From Glandiceps talaboti (lineage: Eukaryota; Hemichordata; Enteropneusta; Spengelidae), in the NCBI RefSeq assembly GCF_964340395.1, contig NC_135553.1, forward strand, positions 7,116,501 to 7,180,500: a stretch of 64,000 bases of DNA. The letters are read 5' to 3'. The notes beneath the pieces were generated by a model. The model searched no databases and was not told the DNA's origin. It saw nothing but the letters and a program-made list of their open reading frames with translations. The translations under genes and the position numbers were made by a program. Of this stretch, positions 55,607 to 64,000 are shown piece after piece. Within the stretch, counting starts at the first letter, position 1; every line of letters begins with the position of its first letter.

Positions 55607-57672
55607 TTATACATCACGTATTAAATCATAACTTAATGAAAACTGTCAAGTTCAGAGACGTTGAATTTTAGTAAATATACGAGAAAATTTCGCACGGAGA
55701 GACTCGTATTTTTTCTTTTTCCCCACAAAGAACAAGATATATGAGGAGTGTACACTGTGCCTTCTTCAATCGCCATCCTGTAGATCGTAAACCAATGAAA
55801 CGTAAACGATGATCTCATAATCTATATAATAATGAATAATCGGTGATCATAAACGTAATAGTAGATAATCATGTTACAGACGAATGCCTATGTGTATAAA
55901 GTAAGTGGTTACATTATTTTCGAGGAAATCACTTTCGACTTTCTATAGGTTTCAAAAAAGTTTGTCAGACTTCGTTTTAAGTACAATTCCGATTGATTAA
56001 AACAACCCAGTATATGCTAGGCTCCAAGCATAAAGTACACTTACTTATGCCTGAGTTATGTAGTTAGATTGAATTACATGATTATAGTCTGATTAATGTT
56101 TACTTTTTACTGACAAAAGTGCAATACAGAGACCAAAGCATTTGCCCTTGGAAGTACAGAAATATGTTCTGAATTTGAGATTACCTGTGCTAAATCTAAG
56201 TGGATCTTCAGGCAATTGTAATTGGCTAACCTCCAAATTTAAGTCACATGGGTCGTGATTACGTGATAGATGTGCATATAAAGATCCACTTAGATTTCGC
56301 AGAGCTGGTGGTGGTGGTCAATTCAAATTCAGTTTTACATGAGATAATTCACTGTATTTTTCATTTCAAGTTATGTAGATTTTACTTTCAATTACTTCTC
56401 TTTGCCACCATGTACATTTCTGCAAAATGAGAACTGTAAAACTTCAGTCATTTATTACAAGTCTTGTAACGTTCATTGAGAACTTTGTAAAAATAAATGT
56501 GCAATAAAATGTATCATTATATATAGCAATTATGTATTCACGAAAGAAATTGCAATTGATATTTGTTTTTTTTCTTGTTTTTTTTTTTTCAAATGCACCT
56601 TGCATTTACTCTGTTTTCGGGAACTACACTACCTACGCCAAAACTGTGTATTGCTAGACAAATGATAAAATGGAAAGTATATGTTGCCTACTTTTAATCA
56701 TACACCATTTCAATATTTCATCCCAGCTCGCCAATTTTCAACAGCTGAGTGGGTTCTCTAAAAGTTCTTCTTTATAATGGGATCCCCAGGTTAGTTGCAT
56801 CATTTTACATGCCTTAATGAAGATGAAGAACCTGTCTACTGCTTCCTACTATGGGAGCGGAGGGGGGCAAGTATTATACTGAACTTCGAGCGTCGTTATC
56901 AATTCAAAATACCTTGTTACAGTAGTAATTTTATGTTCCTGTTAAGTCAACCAACCTTTCCCCTACATATTACGTAAAGGAGATTGGTTCCTAATGATAC
57001 TTATATACCTTTCATGTCTTGACTTGTATTCTTACACTACTTTTAAGCTTGCCTTTCTGCTTATCTGCACTATTAATACATTCGTGCTGGGACTGATAAG
57101 AGGCAACATGCTACCGGGTATGTTTTTATTCTTAGAGTGCAGGATATGCTCATTAGAAGTCTATTTGTGAGTAAGGTACCATGATTAATAACGCCTGCCA
57201 GAAACTGAGGAAGTTGTCAACAACTATATCATTGAACTTTGGACCGATTTTGTCTTCTTCCAAGACTTACACTCTTTAGACACAGTCTGAAAAACAACAG
57301 TTGTAAACTCAGTATACAATAATTCGCTATACATTGCCAGCAAGTATAGCATATCAGTGCCTATTTATTTTTGTTTTGTATATGGATGTCATTGTGATCA
57401 AAGATAAGCCTTAAAGTTCTGTAAAATTCTAAAGTGCAGTGTGTTAACCTTGATTGAATACATAGTATGTCTTATAAACATAGTTCCCTCTTTTAAAAAG
57501 CCCAAGGACAATGTCCAGCGTTAGCTTTAGCCATCGGCACTACTAAAAGTGTTGTTAGAAGTATTTAATTGAAACTGTTTGTTTTTTCTATATTTTAGTA
57601 TGAACAGTTTACTGGACCGCAATTATCACAGATATCATACATAAAATCGTGTATTTTAGATGGATAATCGAG
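55607..57672. other. Intergenic, nothing recognised apart from one inverted repeat
   Basis: AT-rich sequence with poly-T stretches near 56565-56590. The inverted repeat at 56192-56297 is listed separately. Confidence 0.4.
56192..56297. repeat. Perfect 17-bp inverted repeat, 72-base spacer
   Basis: AAATCTAAGTGGATCTT (56192-56208) and its exact reverse complement (56281-56297). Possible terminal inverted repeats of a very small element or a stem-loop. Confidence 0.92.
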
Positions 57673-57828
57673 AACACAACACAACACAACACAACACAGC
57701 ACACCACAGCACAGCACAGCACAGCCACAACACAACACAACACAACACAACACAACACAAACACAAACACAGACACAGACACAGACACAGACACAGACAC
57801 AGACACAGACACAGACACAGACACAGAC
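57673..57828. repeat. (ACACA)n pentanucleotide and (CAGACA)n hexanucleotide arrays
   Basis: ACACA units with GC-containing variants (57673-57768), followed directly by about ten CAGACA units (57769-57828). It is the same pentamer as at 47.2 kb. The Thr/Asp and Cys/Val frames are artefacts. Confidence 0.96.
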
Positions 57829-57840
57829 ATTGAAAGGAGT

Positions 57841-58651
57841 TGAATATTACATGTATTTTCTTGAACATGATAACTTAACCAAATGACCTACATGACCCTG
57901 TACATTCCAATGCACCTAGTTTACTGGTCATTTAGCTTGTGTGAAATTGAGTGTGAAACTAAAATGAAAAGGTGTAATTATGTTATCAGGATACCTAGGG
58001 ATTGGCTTAACGTTTTCACGCGAAGTCAATTTAATGAAATCTCAAAGTGATTAACAGTCACAATCGCACCATCTAGTATGTCAAACATTTGATAATAATG
58101 TCATTCTATTAGACTAAGAGTAAACACAAGCTTCTCTACGTTGAAGCTAAATGGTCTATTGGAATCCCCCTATCTGCGTGTAACCTTCTCTTCCATATAG
58201 TTCAAAAACAGTCACATTTATTGAACATGCGATCACAAGTGGATGGGTGGGTGGATGGGTGTTATTTCAAGCCTAATCATTCAACAATTTTAAGGTGTAT
58301 ACCATGACCCCATGATTACCAAACGTATGTGAAATCTGTCGAACTGACACAAGTATAACATACAATTTAGCAATACCATAGCGAAAAACGTTCATTTGTT
58401 CCAAAGACAGACAAACAGAAAACCACCGCATTACTTTCAACTCAATTCACTTTCTTTTTTAATTCTAAATGAATAGCAAATTCCTATTACTAATACATGT
58501 AATCTTAATAAATGTCACGCCATTTTCACATGCTTTGTTCCATTTTCTATTACTGTTACATTACATACTATGCATATTGCATAACCAATCTTTATATTAT
58601 GTTCACTAGTGTTGAAATCATCTCGTTTGTCGGAAGCTTTGTACAGTACAC

Positions 58652-58705
<54 letters not shown>

Positions 58706-59501
58706 ATGGGTATTATGTTACCAACATGTGAGTTGGTCCCTGGATGAGGAAAATCCAAATGATGGCATAGGAGGAAGTCCATCTTTTTTCACAACGAGGG
58801 CGCTATGCACTGTACAAATAATACATTATATACTTGTCACTCTACATCTGTTGGTATGGCAGCATTGAAATTACAGGCAATTCAATTTTCAGGCACAATG
58901 GCATATCTTAACTTAGCAAAATAATCCTTTCAATCATTCAATCAGTTTCTTATCATGTTTTTTTGAACGATAATACTGAATATGTAATAAAGGGATACAC
59001 TTTATGGAGACCGTACCGACCGTTACTGGTGGTTTGTACAAACAGCTTATATACACACATCATTGATCAAAACATTTCTAGCGGTACGATTGAATAAATA
59101 ACTGACGACTTATACATGACAACTCAATAAAACTGAATTGGTGAAATACCGTTTTGCTTAAAGAGAAAACAATTTTTTGAAAAGATTGTTATATATTCAT
59201 GGAAAAATTCTACAATATTTCCAATGAGTTTTAAAATTTGATTATATCGACGCATAAATTTATTTCATAATTGCTGCTTCAAATTACTTTCAGCGAGCAT
59301 TATATTTTAAGAATTGGTTATTTAAATGTTTATCTTAATAATGTCGGAATAAAACCTTCAGTGGTAAGGGAGAAAGTAATCAAGGAAACGTAGATTTATT
59401 ATGACAATGTAGCGCCCTTATTTCACTTTATAGTAATCTATTATTAAAATATACAATCCAACTTTATTTCATAATTCATTACATTTATTGATTCAAAAGC
59501 C
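57841..59501. other. Intergenic, nothing recognised
   Basis: AT-rich. Holds the TG microsatellite listed next. No supported exon. Confidence 0.4.
58654..58702. repeat. (GT)n microsatellite
   Basis: About 24 perfect GT units. Confidence 0.97.
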
Positions 59502-59641
59502 GTGTATAGATCACAGCGACAGCATATACATGTACATGTGTATAGACCACAGCGACAGTAGACGTGCAAGGCCCAAAAGCGAATACGTGCATATCTAGAG
59601 AGCAGAGCAAAGGGTGGACTGTGGACAGACCTTAGCGACAG
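59502..59641 (+). promoter_or_regulatory. Three TAGAYCACAGCGACAG-type repeats before the lectin gene
   Basis: GTGTATAGATCACAGCGACAG (59502-59522) recurs at 59538-59558 with one change, and a weaker copy (GACAGACCTTAGCGACAG) ends at 59641, 8 bases before the start codon at 59649. They are in the same orientation. They could be promoter-proximal binding sites or a 5' UTR repeat. Confidence 0.45.
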
Positions 59642-59648
59642 TTATAAA

Positions 59649-62600
59649 ATGGACACTCCACTAGTTCTATTTCTATTACTAATGAATATCCGATTTGGAA
59701 GGGGAGCAGAGTTTTCACAAGGTAAGATATCGGAAGCACAATCTGTTACTCTATTTTCGAGTTTATATTTTTAAACATGAAATACAGACAAAATATATTT
59801 ATTAAAAAATGTGTTTACCGGCATGACTACAGACGAAGACTTCAATACTGCATTTACTTTATGAATTTGCAAATAACACTGATAGAATATTTCATTGAAT
59901 AGTTTGAATTTACATCAACATATTGCCTTCGTCATTATGAAGATTTTAACTAATTTTGTAAAAAAAAAACCAAAAAAACAAACAAAACCCAACAACCGAG
60001 ATTCCCAATCTCAACTGGCGAAGTTGTTAGTAAGACCACGCGCGCGTGGGTTGGGGAGGTGGGGATGGGCTGGGGTGGGGGTAGGAGAAATGGATTTCGA
60101 TTAAACATTTTGGAACAATTTGCTAAAATACTGTTCATTAGATTTGGATGACAGTCCAATTTCCGTTCTCGTTCTAGTGACGATTTTACTGAAGACATTG
60201 TAGAAATGTTACATACTGAGTTACATTATGTGTTTAGTCCATCAAAGTGTCATATAAATGAACCCCCTCCCCAAAACACGTTATTTCAATTTTAAAGCAT
60301 TAATTACAATGCAATTAAAATTACTGACCAACACTACATGAAAGATGTCTGCAAAACTCATACACACGTTATCAAATTTCAGTCGTTTCGTATTACCACG
60401 ATTTCACCAACCATACATGGCTTACGTTGGTGGGGTATGCGTGTGCCGAGTGTCATCGTGTACTACCCGCCCATTCATGTTAGTTTTCACCGGTTCTGCT
60501 AGATAAAACAACGCAGAAACCAATAAGAAAATGTACACTGTATAATTTCAGATATCAAGATCATAACCTCTTACTATATTTTGTCTAGTACTGCAACTAG
60601 ACTCAGACACCAAAATTTCGATGTCAGCATGGTGGCACATTGGTTCATTTCATTTACACAGAGTTGCAACAACGCTTGCGAGCTTACATGTAAAGTGTAG
60701 CATGTGCAGTTTTTCATTTGTTCCTACATGGTGGCATAAAATATAGCCAGTGAACGCTAATATGTATATCATGTAACGCCGATGCCAAAGGTACAACAAT
60801 TTACGAGGTACACTGTTGGACTTCAAAGTCGTCCCATACATGTTACTTGGAATCGATTTTTGTACCCCATTTAGAGAAGTTAAGCACTCCACATCTAAAT
60901 TACGTAGCTTGGGAAAATCTATATGTTCGTCGGAAATCAGTATTTCATCATCATATATTGTTACCTGGACAAAGTACACCTACGATGCACATTTGTAAGA
61001 TTACCACCCATTACTTGTGTGTAATAGGGGTTTTCTTTGATATGCGAATTGCTATCATTATATAGTTTTCTTTATAACCTATCAGATCATTATCTCATTT
61101 CAATCTCACAAGATGTAATAATTTAGTAATCACCAGTATGCTTTGTCTCCATAAATAACATATCTCCCATTTTGATACGTTCTCGCAGCTTTTGTCATTG
61201 ACAGGATTAATTATAAACCCTTTTTTACACAAGTATATTACGTTTCGAGGACTATGGTTACAATATGATGAAGTGCATTGGTAAAATTTTTTGTCACAAA
61301 CGCACAACTTGCACAACGTTAAAATTAGTTCTAGGTCGTTCAGATGACTGAAATCAAAACTGTCACGTACACGTATTTGTATTTTTGGGCGTTCCAAAAA
61401 GTTTCGAATGTAGTTCGCTGTTTTTGTTGCATTGTGTATAATTATTGTATATACATTGAACAAAGGAAAACATGATACTGAACCATAGGCTGCAATGCCA
61501 AAAACCAAAACCAACAAAGTTAGAATGACTGTTACTGGTAGAAATCATTTTGTTACCCTCGTCTATTTGAGAATATTTGAAGATACTACGATCTGATATT
61601 TGTCGTGCAAGTCTAGTTGTGTTGTAATATATAAAGTGACTTAGGTATGTTTCATAGCATCGATTTTTCATAGATCTCCATAGGTTGAAGGAAAACTACA
61701 AAATGTTAATAACGACTTGTCGTGTGGTTTACCCAGGTATGGAGACTAGGAATTTGGGAGGCGGGGATACAAGGCGAGTTGAGTAGTCTACGCCCTTAAT
61801 TTGACGATCGCGATATAATGTAAAAACAAATTGCATTAATCAATGCCTTAAAATATCGTTAATCTTCTTTCATGTTTAGATCTCGAAAATGTAGCCATCG
61901 GTAAAAGCGCAACAGCTGGCGCTCTTTCTTCGGGTTTGCCTTCCGATGCTATTGATGGTGATGAGAGTACATGTGCTGTCATGGGGGATGTCACAGACAC
62001 CACTCTGTCTTCTCCAGGGTTGACAATTGATCTAGAAGATGGGACAAAATCTTTTCATCTTATCCATAGGATTGTTATCAGAGATTTTGACTCTTCTTAT
62101 ACGGGTAAATATTTTAATATAATCATCTATTCAATACATGTGATAATAAATACAAATAAATATAATTATACAATAAAATATCATTATCACTTCGTAATAT
62201 TTTGGGTAAACGGAAAATCATACATTGTTAGTGTCATATATCACTCAAGTTGATGATCTTTCAATTCTAGGCTGGATACCGAGTGCAACTGTCAGCGTCA
62301 TGTCCTCACTGGACGGTTCTACTCACCAATCGTGTGTTGCAGACTTAGTACCCAATACCGCTGGAACTCATGAGTACACATTTCAATGTAACTCAATCTA
62401 TGGGCGATACGTCAGTGTCCAGCAATTAGAGACATACGACCTAGAATTGTGTGAAGTGGAAGTATATGCTGGTTCGTAGTAATATTTATCAAACTTTTAT
62501 ATATAGTACACTTGTTATCTCAGATACATGTTGAATGAAATATCTGTAAATTGCCATATCAACAAGGTTATTCATCCTAATTCAATATCTCATATCATGT

Positions 62601-63702
62601 AATAGCATGCACGGTAAAACACGCCACAATGGGAGCTTTGATAACCGGGGCAAACTTCATGGCTTGGATGTTCTTGAAGAAGCTATATAATTCATTATGA
62701 AATTACTAATGCCGATTATAAGTCTTTTCAGAATTAGGCAGAAAAGTGAACGATACAGACATTATTCTATTACCCATCTGTCCATTCCCATACATCCGCT
62801 CGTTTGTTCATTAACCATCATGCCCAGATTAGTGAATCAATTCCCTCTTGCTAGAAACAACGATACCCGTCGTGAATTCAAAGACAGGAGTCTCTGGTGC
62901 TCTAATGGGCAGCATGAACAGCCTTTAAAAAAACATGTGGCAAACGGTATTAAAATGGCTTTAGAGTGATATCATCGTTGAATGTCATTGAAAGACCGGT
63001 TGGAGGGGAAGGGGTAATAATTTTAATGTGTCCAATAATTGTCCGAAAACGGTTATGTTCATGGTAAGGCAAATAGCGTGAATCTATAATGTCTTGTCGG
63101 AAATATGAAACTTGTAATAATTCAATCAATCAACACAAGCTCATTTTTTCCCACTGAAATATTATCTTCTCTGTTATTTTAGAACATAAAAATATGTATA
63201 GTAGCATAAACAATGACCCACATTTCATAAGACTGTCGTTCTTCAGTTTTTGTTTGAAGAAAAATGCCATTGAATCGATTTTCTCAGCTGTTGATAATGT
63301 GTTATAGTAAGAAAGACCAATTAATGTAATACAAATTATTACCTTTCATTCATGATCATGAACTATTATATTTTCACACAGACTCTGTCAATTATATCAG
63401 CCTCGGATGCTATTTAGACATGGAATACGTACGCAGCATTCCTTTTGTGCCGATTGACAGTGACCAAATAGCTAATTTACTGGACGGACAATATTATTAC
63501 AGACAGGACGCCATGGAAAAATGCTCCCTAGCTGTAAACATTCTTGGATATCGAGTGTATGCTTTACAAAATGGGGGCGAATGTTTCTCAGGTCCTGATG
63601 CTGGGTTAACCTTTGATAAGTATGGTCCTGCCAATTGTTCTGACGATGGTGAGGGAGGACATTATATAAATCATGTCTACATGAGAGTTAATAGCTTTCT
63701 AC
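59649..63702 (+). CDS. Secreted fucolectin (F5/8C-like) plus GCY-domain protein, 5' part, continues past window
   Basis: Exons seen: 59649-59721, 61880-62104, 62271-62471 and 63382-63702, all joined in phase 1. Exon 1 has a Kozak-like AAAATGG and encodes a signal peptide (MDTPLVLFLLLMNIRFGRGA). Exons 2-3 encode a fucolectin/tachylectin-4/pentraxin-1-type F5/8C domain: NVAIGKSATAG, SDAIDGDESTC, LTIDLEDG, then GRYVSVQQLETYDLELCEVE, the typical closing motif. Such domains bind sugars, often fucose. Exon 4 starts a second extracellular module, LGCYLDMEYVRSIP...EKC...LGYRVYALQNGGEC...DKYGPANC...DGEGG...NHVY, a Cys-containing GCY-type domain common in marine invertebrate ectodomains. The last donor is CTAC|GTAAGT at 63702/63703. 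Symmetric phase-1 exons fit domain shuffling. The donor after exon 3 is weak (GTTCGT). Whether the complete protein is secreted or membrane-bound is unknown. Confidence 0.82.
59722..61879 (+). other. First intron of the lectin-domain gene
   Basis: Bounded by CAAG|GTAAGA and CATGTTTAG|AT. It contains an A-rich run (about 59961-59990), a short CGCG-containing G-rich stretch (about 60039-60090) and no supported gene. A long frame without any ATG runs antisense at 61095-61517. Confidence 0.7.
62472..63381 (+). other. Third intron of the lectin-domain gene
   Basis: A weak donor (G|GTTCGT) and a good acceptor (TTTTCACACAG). Reading through the donor meets TAG at 62477-62479. No exon recognised inside. 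Confidence 0.6.
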
Positions 63703-64000
63703 GTAAGTATTATAATTGCAGTATTTATCATTTCTTTTGTTTTCATTTTTTTAAAAGAAAATTTTCTTGTATTGTTGCTGTTTGCATTCTTTATATTGCT
63801 GTTGTGTTTACCATACTATATCTGCTAAAAGTATAGGGTGTGTAATAATAACGTTAAGTACTTGACTCTTACTAAGTTGTGTAATGCGTACGTAGATATT
63901 ATTTCAGTGAGCATTGAGGTAAACGCGCATTGTTGTTGATGTAGAATGACAAAAATATTTTCTGTTCGAAAGCTTACAAACATGGCTTTGCACATGGTAG

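Noticed and set aside
61095-61517. 140-codon frame on the - strand with a hydrophobic start and many cysteines (KLCVCDKKFYQC)
   Set aside because: It contains no ATG at all, lies in the first intron of the lectin gene on the other strand, and has no clear flanking splice pair. Best explained as a chance open stretch.

Overview
This is a eukaryotic window, from an invertebrate animal genome. Coding sequence is split by GT-AG introns, the DNA is AT-rich with many di- to hexanucleotide microsatellites, there are decayed retrotransposons, and only four or five protein-coding loci lie in 64 kb. The protein families (animal-type fumarylacetoacetase, a galanin/allatostatin-A-like receptor, a fucolectin-type lectin joined to a GCY-type ectodomain) fit a non-vertebrate, probably marine bilaterian such as amphioxus, a hemichordate or a lophotrochozoan. 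The sequence alone does not decide between these. There are no operons, CRISPR arrays or prokaryotic features.

Layout. (1) 1-6.25 kb: the last ten coding exons of fumarylacetoacetase on the + strand, with intronic microsatellites, one GC-AG intron and a 3' UTR. The first ~105 codons lie left of the window. (2) 6.25-48.4 kb: a long gene-poor stretch. It holds minisatellites, inverted repeats (a perfect 33-bp hairpin near 9.48 kb and a ~200-bp near-palindrome near 32.6 kb), one tRNA-Ser(CGA) gene on the - strand at 19.5 kb, an octamer-rich block at 31.4-31.7 kb, an internally deleted CR1/L2-like LINE at 34.8-35.7 kb, a CpG-rich block at 38.5 kb, a second LINE 3' fragment at 46-46.7 kb, and Penelope-like motifs. 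(3) 48.42-48.50 kb: one isolated, well-bounded exon on the - strand that starts an unidentified protein. (4) 50.66-51.69 kb: a complete 341-residue rhodopsin-class neuropeptide receptor encoded in a single coding exon, with an apparent 5' UTR splice acceptor and poly(A) signals. (5) 51.9-59.6 kb: gene-free, with microsatellites. (6) 59.65 kb to the right edge: the 5' part of a secreted or membrane protein gene (signal peptide, F5/8C-fucolectin domain, GCY-type domain). All its introns seen here are phase 1, and it continues past the window.

The genes do not form a pathway. FAH ends tyrosine catabolism, the GPCR is a neuropeptide receptor, and the lectin-like gene is probably an extracellular recognition protein. 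I found no convincing new multi-gene system. The items most worth a second look are the weak donor with a built-in stop in the lectin gene, the orphan minus-strand first exon, the octamer/duplicate-unit block beside two overlapping ORFs, the long palindrome, and the isolated CpG-rich block.
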